DNA from: Tolypeutes matacus
Taxonomy: Eukaryota > Chordata > Mammalia > Cingulata > Chlamyphoridae
Reading direction: 5' to 3'
Assembly: GCA_026826555.1 (NCBI GenBank)
Contig: JAKSZT010054457.1
Location: 7,899,517 to 7,963,516, forward strand
DNA: 64,000 nt
This document shows, piece by piece, positions 48,721 through 63,935 of this stretch; within the stretch, counting starts at the first letter, position 1, and each line of letters starts with the position of its first letter. Both the position numbers and the translations under genes were made by a program. Under the pieces are notes generated by a model. The model was not told the DNA's origin. It was given only the letters and a program-made list of their open reading frames with translations, and ran no database searches.

Positions 48721-49119
48721 GGGGTAGTAGATCCTTGGAGCCTCCTTTGTCTCTAGTTTCAGGCCCAAAGGCCCAAGAATTCTGAAGAGTCTTTAGTGTC
48801 GGTGAGGGTGCTGGCAGCAGCAGCCACCACTGGTGCCAACTTACGGTTCTGTCATCGTAATTTCCCTCTTTTGTCCCTCTCTCCTCTGGGTGGTGTGCAG
48901 CCTTCTCCTGCTGTCCTAAACTCTAGAATATAATTTTTGGGGCTGTTTCAGCTTGTCCTCTAGCTATTTTTCTTGAGAAGAGATTCCCATGTCTTACTAG
49001 TCTGCCTCTCATTCACTCTTAAAAGCCTTCATAACTGCTTTATAAACTAAGCTGGCTAAATAAATTATATGGATTTGAATTTCTTCCATTTCCAAGATGA
49101 CTGAGTTCACCCAAGATGA

Positions 49120-49260
49120 CTGAGTTCACATCTGGCTGTAAATTGGAGATGATAGTTCTGTGAAGATGAAGTAACGTAATGGATGCTAAGTACTTAAATC
49201 ACTGCCTGTCACTTGGGAAGAACAAAATACATGTTAGCTCTTACGAGTATGAGTGCTGGT
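49120..49260 (+). mobile_element. MIR SINE fragment
   Basis: MIR sense order: taaattggagatgatagt, then tgtgaagatgaagtaacgta, then gctaagtacttaaatcactg and cctgtcact. These correspond to the MIR central and 3' parts. Confidence 0.45.
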
Positions 49261-49899
49261 TATTTTCCTGGTCAGTGTTTTGGTACAGAAACTAGATTCA
49301 ATAGCTCTGTAATGAAAGACAGAAACCTGAATACATGACCCATGGCAGTGTCTTCAAATCAATATTCTCTTTTTCACATCAAATGTATCTTCTGGACCAA
49401 GAGAATTAAAGAATAAATGCCTTTGTCTCTTCTCCTTTTGACAGAAAGAGTTATTTTATTTAACTCTACCACTGCACTAAAACCATTTTCAAAATTTTAT
49501 GAGTGATCTGGTATCTGAGTCCATTGAAAGAACTTCTATCTGAATTTAGTTTTCTTGAACCTTCCAGAACTTGATTTTGTTTACTGGTCTCTGACTGCAC
49601 ATTTTTAGCATGTTTAAAATATTACTTTTTCACAACAGCCCTTGCAGATAAGGATGATTCCAGGGTTGTATCTTTCTCCTGCTTCCTTCACAGTTGATAC
49701 CATTCCTTCATCTCAAGGCTACCAGACAAAACAGGCTCCAAAAGACAGTTCCACTCTTCATTAGACTGTATGCTTATATTTCTGTATATGTATAGGATAG
49801 TCACAGGAGCAGTTGGAGGGTGAAGGAGCAAATTTAGGCTTCTCTAGGGGCTTTATAGCAAAATCCTGTGGTTGGGGAACTGACAGTCAAGAGAAGAGA

Positions 49900-52735
<2,836 letters not shown>

Positions 52736-54899
52736 CCTATCTATTAATCCTGTTTGTGTCCATTCCTTAAACAATGAATATTTCAAAATTTGATATAATT
52801 TGAGATTGCAGAAAAAATAAGATAGGTGTTTGTGTTCTAGCTACTTGTTGTCATGTTCATTGATATCCAAGCTTGATCAGATATTATCTTTTGTATGGGG
52901 TGGGTGTTCAGTGGGATATGGTGCAGGGATGGTTCCTTGATCTCCCTCACTATCAGCTATATGGGGAAACAAAGAAAACTACTTTCATCTTCCATCTTAG
53001 TTTTTTGTCATCACAATCACAAAAATAGACAAATCTCCATGATCATTATTTTAAACAATAGTAATTTGAGGTGGCACAGTTCCAAGAATTTCTGAAGAGT
53101 ATTTGCATTTCATTTCTTTGTTCTTCATGTTAAATTTTAGATTTGCTGATTATGACTAATGTTCTACACAGAAATTTGATAAAAGTTGGATGAACTTACT
53201 TTAAAACTTTCAAACCCTTAAAATCCTGTGATTTTCACCACAACAATTCTACATAAATGATTGCAAGATACAAAGTGAACTGCGTTTGTATGTACATGTA
53301 AAATCATCAGTAAATATTTACTCTTCAATAAATTAATAACAGAATCATATACAAAATACCATAGAGAGTTCATTGGTTAAATAACAAAATGCAACAGAAA
53401 TGAGCCAGTGTCTGGCACATAGCAGGTGCACTCTCCTGGTCACCTCCTAATTTCCATGCCTCCCTCACATCCAGGTGAGCAGAAGACACATGGAGATCTC
53501 AGGGTCTCATCCACATCTACAGATGAGCTACCTCACCTTGACTGACCATCCTACTATGTCCTTTTCTCAACCAGCTTAAATTAGACCCTCTGCTGGCTAG
53601 AAGGTCTCTTCAAAATTAATCAAACACCTCAATTCCATGGTTAAGACTCCCAGACCACCCTGCTTAACTCAGTTCCCCTATTATCAGCCATTATAGATTG
53701 CAATGGGTTCCCCTCACAGGTCACCTCACTCACTGCCTCAGGTTGCTTGGTCTTCTTGCCTCTGGCCCACCCTAGACTGAGCTGCTTCCTGAAGCCCTGC
53801 TTACCTGTGGCTCCTGGGGATTTCACTGCTTATGCTGCCTTCTGGTGGTTGCTGTGCACTGGGTGCTAAACAAACTTGTGGGTGGTGCTGTTGGGACCTC
53901 CCACTAGACACTGGGAGCTGTTCCTCCCTTCCCTACAGGGCAGACTGGCTCTGTTCATCCAGGTGTGAAGATACAACACAGCACAACTTCTGGGTTTGCT
54001 GCAATGGTTAAACTACAGCCTGGTTCAGGATTATAAAGCCATAGGAAGTTTCCTCCCTTTCTTTCATTGGACAGAATCAAGATGCAATCAGCCTCCAGGA
54101 AATGACAGGCTCCCGATGACATTTTCCATGTACCTCACTGACTGCATCTTCTGTATCTGGGGCATTGCCAACTCCTCCTCCTTCATTGAAATTCTCTCTA
54201 ATTTAATCAAGGAGTTGTTCTTTCATTCCTCTGAATGCTTTGAAACTCCTTCCCTTATTTGAGTGCAGACCAGTGACTTTGCTAATGAGTTCTGGCTTGC
54301 TACTTCTCAAGCTCACTAAATTCTGTCAGCCACTTAAGGGAGGAGTTTCCAGAGTCGGTCTTTCACTTATTCTCCTGGATTCACAAACTCATTCTGGTAG
54401 TTCTCAACTTCCACAGGCCACCAGGCAGGAGACAAGCTTCTCTCTTTGCTCCACTCATAGTGGAGGCCGGGCTTTTGTAAGAGTGTTGAATGGGACAGAG
54501 TGGTGTGATGACTGGGAAGTGCTGAGGCAGGTATAGGAGCAGGCTTCCTTAGGTAGAATGTAGGAGAATTTTGCTTTTGGGTGACCCAGACATCTAGCTT
54601 AAATATGTCAACATAGTGATACCATTATTTTGAAACCCTTGATAACTCATCTGTAGCACATGATTTCAACTATTACTCAAGTGTTGACAACACCTGAGTC
54701 TCTTCCTCCATACCTGCTATTTCTCAGGATTTTTATATTAATATATACTACACCCATTTGACCCTTGATTCATCAATGGCTCATTCACTCATATCATTCA
54801 TCAAGTTTGTTGAGGGCTGACTTTGTGTGCACATTGATTAGAAGTCTGGATACAAACATCACAGCTCCCACCATCAGGCAGCTGCAGCGCAGAGGGAAT
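52736..54899. other. Intergenic stretch between TRIM-locus duplicates
   Basis: No gene recognised. It includes a short MIR 3'-end word (gtctggcacatagcaggtgc, 53411-53430). Segment 53400-54540 is less A/T-rich than its surroundings, with several unmotivated short frames (for example 53641-53826 minus and 54240-54536 plus). Around 54760-54905 it resembles an old L2/MIR-type end (tgggatacaaa-like). Confidence 0.35.
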
Positions 54900-55445
54900 A
54901 GATGAGTATCAGAATGAAGGTTTGAGTTTCCTCATGTGGGTGGTCATCTATTCAGAGAAGAGTAGAATTTTCCTTTAATCTGGAGCACAAAATCTTTACC
55001 TCAGCATTCTAGGCTGAGATAGTTCTTTTAAAAAGGAAAATGATATACTGTATATAAGAGAAAATATTCATGTGGTAGAATTGTTACAGAGTGACTCTGA
55101 ACATTTGCCATTCTAGAGGAAATCACTGCTAGTGACTTCTTGATAAACTGCCCTCAATAGTCTATGCATATAAAAAAACATTTATCTGAGTAGGTGCATA
55201 TTTATAGAACAGTCTTCTTAGTTTATCTCCAGAGAGGTGAAATCTATATCATCTGCACCTGCCTATATTTCACTTATTTTTTCCTGTATCAGCACACGTA
55301 CTCCATTTTATTATAAAAAGTGCTACCAACTTTAAGGTCAAGCCTGAAAGGGAAATTTTATAAGTATGAAGCATATTTTCAAAGAACTTGTTATATATTT
55401 GCTCCTTGGATTAGTTTCTCTCCAGTTTATTTGTTTAGCTTTTCC

Positions 55446-55660
55446 TAAGAGTAGCTATCATTTACTGAGTTGCCAACTATGTTACATGCACTATTTCAAA
55501 TGCTTCACCTAAACATCCAATCGACTCTATTCAGAAGACCTGTGAGGTTGTGATAGTTACCTCCAATATACAAAATTGGAAAGTGAGTCCTAAAGTAGGT
55601 AACTTATTCAAGTCACAGTGATCTCCTGTTACTTCTACATCTTAACCTATCACCTTCTAT
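55446..55660 (-). mobile_element. MIR SINE
   Basis: Antisense MIR order: tagctatcatttactgagtt, actatgttacatgcactatt, gaagacctgtgaggttgtga, then gtaggtaacttattcaagtc and acagtgatc. A good match to the MIR body as I recall it. Confidence 0.65.
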
Positions 55661-55884
55661 GTGCCTCTGTATCATCATAAAACACTTAGAGGTGTGGAAT
55701 GGCATTAACAACTGATTTGACAATTCCATGTTTCAGAATGTACACCAAAAAAATACTGTAAATCTGTAACTTCAAAAGAGGAATTTTGCAACCTACAAAG
55801 AGACATTCATAGTAGTAGTGTTTGCTATAATGGAAAGTTAGAAAAAAGAGAATGACATAGGTAATGGAACGTGCTTGGGAGTTT

Positions 55885-56075
55885 GAATGGAGCTAATCAT
55901 TTGGAGCTTAGCTCACCCGCCCACAAGTCATGTGTCACTGGAAAATTTAATTGATTTCTCTGAACCTCAATCTCTCTTCTGCCTGGTAAAGAAATGCCTA
56001 AGAGTCATTGTCATGTTTCACTCAAGTCAGAAATTGTATTCAATAACCAATACATTGACAGAACTCAATAAATAC
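55885..56075 (+). mobile_element. MIR SINE fragment
   Basis: MIR sense order: agtcatgtgtcactggaaaa, ttgatttctctgaacctcaa, cttctgcctggtaaagaaat, and at the end cagaactcaataaatacacg. The middle is degenerate. Confidence 0.5.
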
Positions 56076-56380
56076 ACGTAGATAATATTAATATTTTCTC
56101 AATGCACAAAAAAGGAGAAAATGGTAAGAAAATTACTTGGGCATGGAGTTCAGAGTAAGAAGAGAACTTAGTAATTAATTACCTAGCACCAAATCCTATA
56201 TTCGCTAAAAATTTGTTGCTTTCTAAATGGAAGCTGATATCAGTGATTAGTATGAACTTTTTTTAAAACTTGGTCAAAGTTATACTGATGTGTAGTAACT
56301 TTAAGGATTCTATAACTTGGGCTTTGGGGAAAAAGGATCAAGAAGGGAAAATGACTTGTGCTTCAATTTCAAATATTCTT

Positions 56381-56511
56381 TGTTATGGATTTTATGGATT
56401 GAATCATGTCCTCAAAAAAAAGACATGTTCAAATCCTAAATTCCTGGCCTGATGTGAATCTATTTGTGTCTAGGATCTTTGAAGACATTATCAGTTATGT
56501 TAAATCCAAAC
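56381..56511 (+). mobile_element. ERVL/MaLR-type LTR 5' fragment
   Basis: tgttatggat, then ggattgaatcatgtcctc and aaagacatgttcaaatccta, then ggatctttgaagacattatc follow the 5' start of mammalian ERVL-type LTRs. It is cut at about 56511, where the TRIM-like RING remnant of copy B begins. No retroviral coding sequence is present. Confidence 0.6.
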
Positions 56512-56802
<291 letters not shown>

Positions 56803-57640
56803 TCAGGCTGTAGATTTCTCAGGTACCTTGGGAAAATATAGCTTTTTAGGATTAATTCTGTTTAACTCTATAATCATGTGCCAATTTTCCCCAACCACTC
56901 GCTCTGTCACTTTCTTCACCTCTACTCAGTGAACCACAATTGCATCATGGCAGACATCTTGGTCAGGAAAAAGCCACAGCTCCAGGAAATGATGTATACC
57001 AAGACAACATGGGATATAATTTTAAAAATTCAAGCTGTGAGCAACTTTAGGAGACAATTGACCAAGTTTCATATGCAAAATTAGCAATGGAAAAAAAGAG
57101 TACAACATATATTAAAGAGATGATGAACATATGTATGACATAATGTTACCTGCTTTTTTCCAGATTCTAATATATTCATTTTCAAAACAAAAAAATAATT
57201 ATAAGGCAATTGAGATGATGTATATCTGATAATATACCAAGGAGATAATTGTTATAAATCTGATAATATTATGATTTTTGTAATGAAAAAAGACTCTATA
57301 CTCGAGAGATACTGTCCAATATTGACACATAAAAACCTATGGTGTCCAGGATTTGTAACAAAATAATGAGAGGTAGGAGATGAGTGGGAATTTAAATTGG
57401 TGGATGTTTACATGGGACATATTATACAGTTTTCTCTATTATTTTATTTGATTTACATGTTCTATTTTAAAAATATATATTTTTGAAAAGTAGCCATTGT
57501 TTTCAGTGTCTTGCCGCCCCACTCCAGCCAAGCCACTTTCTCTCTTTGTCCTTTCTGTGAGCCAAATTTTTCACTTTCCTCTGCATCCCAAAGCTCTCAG
57601 ATCCTACCTTCTTCCTCCCTAGGGAAATGTAGGTGTTAGA

Positions 57641-58374
57641 CATAAAAAACATAAAACCAATTATAACAGAGGACTTAATCTAGTTCCAGTTTCAAACTTA
57701 TGCTCTTACACATTATAAATCATTTTGGGAAGGTGGATATCAGATCATAATAAAATATTGCTGATTATTTTAAGTTTCAATAATGATATTAGCTTAATGT
57801 TAATTTAAAAATGTATCTTTAATTTTAATTTTTAATTTTTTAATTTTAAAAAAGTTTTAGATTACATAAACACTACATCAAAAATATAGGAGGATATCAT
57901 ACAAATACTGTATGATTGTGCTTTTATGAGCTACACATATTGTGCAAACTCATGGAGTTAATAATTAGAGTATAGGTCACCAGAAAATATATGTAGAGTA
58001 AAGAATGGAAAGCGGAGAATTAACCTGTGCAGAATTGGTAAAAATGTTGTTTGTAAAGCTTGGAAATGGATAGAAATTGCGAAAGCATATTATGGTGTTT
58101 GCAATTAGCAGAGCTATTATATGGGTATGAGAGTGGTTGAAAGGGAAAGTCAAAGGTTATGTATATTACTAGAAGAAAAACTAAAAACTTAAACATGAGA
58201 CTGTATAAGACAGTAAAACATCATGTAAAACACACATATGGGTGATATTGCATATGTAAGTATGTTTTTATAAAATATAAATACAAATGTACCAGAAAGA
58301 AGGAAAAAGAGTAGCAGCTATGTAAGACAGGTGAAGCATAGAAAGATTGAGAGGTGATGAGTTTTTTTTTCTTG
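57641..58374. other. Intergenic stretch with probable old L1M-like piece
   Basis: No gene seen. 57860-58000 (aaatactgtatgattgtgct, tgcaaactcatggagttaat) is reminiscent of ancient L1M 3' sequence on the plus strand, but weakly. Confidence 0.3.
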
Positions 58375-60420
58375 TTTTTTTTTTTTTTTTTTTGATGCAC
58401 AAATATGTGGTTACACAGAATATCATTGATTATATACTTTGGATGGATTTATGCTTTGTTAATATGTATTAATAAAATTCTTTTGTGTAGAAAAAAACAG
58501 AAACAATATAGGGGTAGTCCCATATAACCCACACCCTCCCCTCCCACACTTTTCCCCATTGATAATATCTTTGATTAGTGTGGCACATTTGTTACAATTT
58601 ATGAACACATATTGAAGCACTGCATGGTTAGTATGACTAACCATGGTCAATAGTTTACATTATAGTTTACACTTTCAACAGCACATTTTTATAAGTTTTG
58701 GCAAAATGTATAATGGCCTGTATCCATCGCTGCAATGTCATTCAGAACTATTCCAATGTTCCAAAAATGCCCCATATTACACCTATTCTTTCTTTTCCCT
58801 CCCCTTAGAAACTCTGGTGACCACTGTCTTAATATAAATGTTACAATTTCTTCCACTGCTAGAATATTAAGTCTACTTTAGTCTAAAGTTGCATTACCCC
58901 ATTTTGTTTGTTCATTCCTCAATCTTGAAGATTTAGGATGGTGATGCTCACTATTTCTGTTTGATAGGGGGCTTAGATCCCATGGGGCCGATGGATAGAA
59001 CTATTTTGCTTGCAGTTGTATATAGTTTCTGTTTTGTAGGATACATGCTGTCCATCATTATCATTTTGTTAGTTTACCTGGGCAAGTCTGATGAACTGGA
59101 GAGTGGGTGTTGGAACTCTGTTGAGGTTCAGGACTCAAAGAGCATATGAACAGACTGAAGATATAAGTCTGGTGTACATATATTTACAGATTATAACGTT
59201 AATTATAGATTTAAATAACAGGGACAGAAGAGCCAGTTGTAGGAAAATTATGAATTCATCTAACTCTGTTACATTGGAGATATTATATTCCAAAGTAAGG
59301 CCCACTGATGGGGTGCCTAATTCCTCAGACTGTCTGCCCTGCCTATAGTGTCTAGATGTCTCTAGAGTCCACAGGAACACCCCTGCTTGACGTACTTTTT
59401 ACTGCAGCTTTCAACGAGATCCTCCGGAGATGTGCATAAGCATAACCTCTTGAATGACCTCCCGACTCACTTTGAAATCTTTTAGCCCTAAAAACTCATT
59501 TGCATTTAATATGTCCCCCTTTTGGTCAAGGTATTTTTCCAGATGCATTGCTAGTTGGCACTTGGTAATAATCCCTTGGTGCCAGAGAGGCTGATCCCCA
59601 ATAATCATGTCTCATGCGGAGGGAATGTAGTGAGTTTGTATGATGAGTATAGCTTAGAAAGAGCCATATTTGAGCATCAAGGAGGCCTTCAGGGAAGTAA
59701 CTCTTAAGCAATATATAATACTAAGCTAAGTTTCCATTTCATAAGAACATGGTTCATAAGTACAACCATTTATGTCAAGGGCATGGAGTATTTGTATCTC
59801 CTCCTTCGCTAGGCAGTACCCATACTATAGGAATTCTTGCCACTCTATTGAAGAATGTAGCAGAACTTCCCAGAATGGGAATTCAATAGACTTTTGGTTA
59901 TTGTATGAGTCTCCACCCACCAAAACAACATCCCATGATCAGCTGAACATATTCATATGCTATAAAGGCATGTCCCAGGTATACCCCTCCCAACACATCC
60001 CCCATTACTGACACCCCACACATGATCTTCCCCTGCCAAAAAGTTGTGACCCTTCTGCAATCCAAAACCTTCACAAAAACAAAAAAAAAGACTAAAAATA
60101 ATAAAATAACAAAAACAAAATACAAAAATTTAAAATGTAAAAAAAATTTAAAAATACAAATTTTGTTTGTTTTTCATCACCATGAGATATGTTATCTTTC
60201 ATGTACAGTGACAATTTCTTCCATATACTCTCCCAGTATCTTTTTTTTTTTTTTTTGCTATATTTTCAAAGAAGCTTTATGTTACAGAAAAGTCACATAG
60301 GAAATATAAGGGAATCCCTTATGTCTCACCCTTTCCCCTTCTCATAATTTCCCCTTTGATAACACCTTACATGTGTCTTTTGAAACACATTAAGAAACAT
60401 TCACACATGTTATCATGCAC
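58375..60420 (-). mobile_element. R1-f: long, diverged R1 repeat
   Basis: T-runs at 58362-58370 and 58375-58393 may be its A-tail. Minus-strand R1 order follows: the 3' domain (58500-58880), the body (58940-59700, with ttgctagttggcacttggta at 59548), the A/T-rich spacer (60060-60170), then the 5' domain (60180-60420, with tcaaagaagctttatgttac). It is the only other copy retaining nearly the whole family length, and it is the most diverged. Confidence 0.72.
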
Positions 60421-60429
60421 ACTCAGGAT

Positions 60430-60800
60430 CACTTCTAAGATGCCTAGGGGTTTCCTTCCCAATAATGGTGAAGTGGAGAAAGTGGTGCTAGAGATAAAGA
60501 AGATTGGCAATTAATTTATGATCACAGAGGTTGGTTTCTTTCTACCTGGAATTCGGTATAATATTATATTCTGTATGACTGAAATATTTTATAATAAGTT
60601 TTTTTCCCCAAAAGGCTAACATTTTGAAAACTGGTTTGTGTGTTGTTGTCCCTGTCTAGCCAAGGTAACTTCTGTCTTACTCTCTTCTTTGAGCATCATC
60701 TTGCACTTTATTTCCATCTCAAAGACCTCAGATCTGATTCTCTTTCTGTCTTTTTTCTCACAGTGGACTTAAACCTTCCTGCCTTTTTTACCCCACTTCA
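60430..60800. repeat. TRIM-locus flank, partial copy C1
   Basis: Resembles copy B 57380-57600: tagccaaggtaacttctgtc compared with agccaagccactttctctct, and caaagacctcagatctgatt compared with caaagctctcagatcctacc. No RING codons are attached. Confidence 0.5.
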
Positions 60801-60844
60801 ACATCAACTAATTACTTGTCACCTTAATTCCACAAAAATACCTA

Positions 60845-61020
60845 GATTCTAATATATTTTATTTATAAAACAAAAAATAATTATAAATCAATTGAGATAG
60901 TAGAGATATGATAATAAAAAGATAATTGTTATAAATCTGATAATGCATCATGATTATATTAATGAAAGGAGACTCTGTATTGGAGAAACACACAGAAAAA
61001 TATTGATACATAAAAACATT
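60845..61020. repeat. TRIM-locus flank, partial copy C2
   Basis: Close to copy B 57165-57345: shared words agattctaatata, aaaataattataa, gataattgttataaatctga, gactct, and a final acataaaaac. In copies A and B this block lies closer to the RING start than the C1 block does, and on the lower-coordinate side of it; here the C1-type block comes first, so C1 and C2 come from two units or a rearrangement. Confidence 0.6.
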
Positions 61021-61515
61021 GGGGTTTTTATTGGGGATTTTCTGCTTGTATGATTTATTGGTTAGATTCCAGGTCTAGTCTCATACAGCCTTTGCTATCT
61101 GGGACTGGTCTGAGTTGCATAAGCATATAGATGGTTCATATGTTTGTTTGTTTTTTATCCATTCTATAGTATATTTCTTTTCATTGGGGAGTTTAAGTCA
61201 TTAATATTCATGTTATTACTGTAAATGTATTACTTACTTCATCTATTTTATCTTTTGGCTTTCCATTTTCATATCTTAATACTCTTTGTCTTTTTACCCT
61301 TTCTAATAATCTTCATTTCTACACTCTTCTCACCCTTGTTTTTTCCTTTCAGGTTGCTGCACTCCCTTTAGTATCTCTTGTAATTCTGGACTTATGGTAA
61401 CATATTCTATCAGTATTTGTTTTTCTATGAAGACTTAAAACTCACCCTCATTTTTGAAGGACAGTTTTTCCAGAGACAGAATTTTTGGCTGTCAGTTTTT
61501 CTGTTTCAGTACCTT

Positions 61516-61703
61516 TTTTTTTTTTTTTTTTTTAAAGATTTTATTTATTTATTCATTTACCCCCCCCTTGCCGCTTGCGCTTGCCGGGTCAGCCAACCAC
61601 GCCGCGCGGGCAGGCCTGCCGCCACCAGGAGGCCCCGGGAACCAAACCCAGGGCCTCCCACATGGTAAACGGGAGCCCCACCGACTGAGCCACAGCCGCT
61701 TCC
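61516..61703 (-). mobile_element. tRNA-derived SINE (DAS-like) with 15-bp TSD
   Basis: On the minus strand it starts ggaagcggctgtggctcagt. A perfect RNA polymerase III A box (tggctcagtcgg) and a B-box-like ggtttggttcc follow at tRNA spacing. The head resembles tRNA-Ala (gaggccctggg). A GC-rich body and an (AAAT)n A-rich tail, a T-run on the plus strand, complete it. ctgtttcagtacctt flanks it at 61501-61515 and 61704-61718. The high CpG content and exact TSD mark it as young compared with its surroundings. I recognise the type as xenarthran DAS-SINE-like. Confidence 0.88.
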
Positions 61704-61789
61704 CTGTTTCAGTACCTTAAACACACCAAACCACTTTCTTCTCTTCTCCATGGTTTATGATGATAAGTCAGCACTTAATTATATTGAGA

Positions 61790-62179
61790 TTATCTTATAT
61801 GTGATGTTTTGTTTTCTTTTGCTTCTTTCAGAATTCTTTTTTTGTTTCTGATACTTATCATTCTGAATAGAAGGTGTATCTTATTAGGTCTATTCAGATT
61901 TATTCTGTTTGTTGTGCCTTGCTCTTCTTGGATATTGGTATTTTTGTCTTTCATAAGGTTTGGGAAATTTTCTGTCATTATTTCCTCATATATTCTTTCT
62001 GCCTTTTTTCCTATCTTTTCTTCTCTGCCACTGATTATGCCTATAGTTGTGTACATTATGTTGTCCTTCAATTTCCTGAGTCCTTGTTCTATTTTCTTCA
62101 TTCTTTTCTCTTTCTGTTCTCCTGTCTTTTCCAGCTCAGATGCTTTGTCTTTGATATCACTAATTCTGTCTTTGGTCAA
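61790..62179 (-). pseudogene. L1-G ORF1 remnant (RRM part)
   Basis: A 129-codon open piece: RISDIKDKASELEKTGEQKE (end of the coiled coil), IEQGLRKLKDN, KKAERIYEEIMTENFPNL (RRM), then LLFRMISIRNKKRILKEAKE. This resembles the ORF1p of other L1 subfamilies more than the local L1-A to F type. The coiled coil (to about 62330) is in other frames, and the C-terminal domain is fragmentary. Confidence 0.85.
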
Positions 62180-63200
62180 TCAAATCTGCTTTAATGTGCT
62201 TCTAATGTATTTTTAATAGCATCTCTCATGTCTTTCATTCCCACAAGTTCTGTCACTTTTCTTTTCAGTTTTCAAATTGTTCTTTATGCTTGCCCAGTGT
62301 CTTCTTAATATCCTATATCTTTTTTTGTCATATTTTTCTTCAAATCTTTGAATTAATTTACGGGATTTTTGTGATTATCATTGATTAGTTTTCTTAAATC
62401 CTGTATCTCATCAGGATATTTGGTTTTTCCCTTTGGCTAAGCCATCTCTTTCTCTTTCCTAGTATGACTTGTAATATTTTCCTGATGTCTATGTATCTAA
62501 ATATGTTGCTGAATTTACTCTGATGATCAATTTCTCTCTCTTGTGTAGTGTTTGGTTTTTTTTTTTTTTGTCTCTTTTTTGAATTTTGGTTTACCTTATT
62601 CTGACTCTTTAAAGTTGTCCAGCTTAAGTAACCAAAATCAGGCCAGGGAGTCACTAATGTGGTTCTCTCTTAGGGATTGGGATTAAGAGATACCTAAAAG
62701 CAGTTTTTTTCTTGCAGTTTCATGTCCAGCTAGCAGATCACAAATCTTTCCATGGAGGTGTTTCTTTCAAGCCTGCTTACCCAAGTTTCTGGTCTGATTA
62801 GAGCTAAAATTCAAAGCAGGCTCTCCTGGCCAAATTTACTGAAGAAAAACCTCTCTCTGCTGCACCCTACATCTTCCCAGGGAAGAAAATGTCTCTTCCC
62901 CTCTCGGTTAGCTGAAGTGGGGCAGGGGTTTTATTCAGGCTGCATGTCTTGAGGCTAGGTGATGGGTGACCTTCCTGGCCACAGAGTAGATTGTCATTTT
63001 GGGTTCTTTGACTCTCTGACCATCACTCTCCTGGGTATTGCACAGCTTTGTCCTGGTGTGTTGACCCCTAAAGCACGTCCCTATGACAGCTTGTGGCCCT
63101 TTCTTCATTGTTTTTGTGAAAGAGTTGAGCCCTGCTTGCTTATTCTAGGGCCATTTCCAGGAACTCCTTCATCATTAGTTTTTGAGTACATTCTTGCTAT

Positions 63201-63935
63201 CTGACATAAGAAGTTTCAGTCTAATTTTGTTCTTTCTATGCACCAGATGTAGAATAAGCCATTTCTCTATGAAAACCTGGTTCCTTTAATTGCTGAAATA
63301 TATTTAAATAGTAATATCTGGGATACTAAAACCTTTTAAGTTTTGGATGTAAAAATTTGGGTGTATGCTTGTTAAGAATCCTGAAGTTTTATCTTGTTAG
63401 ATGATGAGGAGATAATCTATCACTGTTTCATGGATGATGACAGAAGACAAAATAATCTTGGGTCAGAGACAAAGCACTCTATTACTCATAGCCAAGCAGG
63501 GAGCATAAGCTGTATGGTAGCATCATTTCCCTATATTCCCAAAATCCATTTAGGTGGGCCTAGATAGATCCATAGCACATAGTGGGTTTGCATGACAGAA
63601 GAGGAACATCAGGTTCAGTTTATCCTGATCTTTTCTAGTGGACTGCCAGGAACTCTACTCATATTTTCTCCTGAGAGAGACATTATTTTTATGATACTGG
63701 ATGGCATCTGTCCTTTCCATGGGGAGAGTTTCTCTTTATCTTCCAAAGCAGTATCTCATACATATACCATTGAAAGGATAGCACAGAACAAAAAAAGGCA
63801 GTCAATGCTTCTGCTTATAAGATATGCTGAGTGCTGTAGAGAATTGGCTCCTAATACTAAAAGGATAAAAAGAAATCAGTAAAATAGGCACTGAAACTGT
63901 TCTGTGGACTTGGAAGCTTGGATTGTTGGTGAATT
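63201..63935. other. Intergenic stretch, nothing recognised
   Basis: No repeat family or gene is recognised. One 96-codon frame (63592-63882, plus) has no motif and no support. Confidence 0.35.

Larger units (their letters stand above)
42940..49008 (-). mobile_element. L1-F: full-length LINE-1 (6.07 kb)
   Basis: Begins with a T-run and the 3'UTR (rc of acaaaataaagtttaaaaaa) and ends at the 5' terminus about 49008. The flanks share tcattcac(a)ctctt-like words (42928-42939 and 49009-49020), a slightly decayed TSD of about 12 bp. ORF2, ORF1 and a two-unit 5'UTR are in order. It is frameshifted throughout. It is the third successive minus-strand near-full-length L1. Confidence 0.94.
61095..63200 (-). 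mobile_element. L1-G: older LINE-1, ORF2 start, ORF1 and 5'UTR
   Basis: Contains the antisense start of ORF2 (tattcatgttattactgtaa at 61206, homologous to 38640 in L1-E), ORF1 (about 61740-62330) and a GC-richer 5'UTR-like part (62640-63200, right limit uncertain). The rest of ORF2 is missing to the left. ORF1 residues differ clearly from L1-A to F, so this is a different, older subfamily. A SINE is inserted at 61516-61703. Confidence 0.75.
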
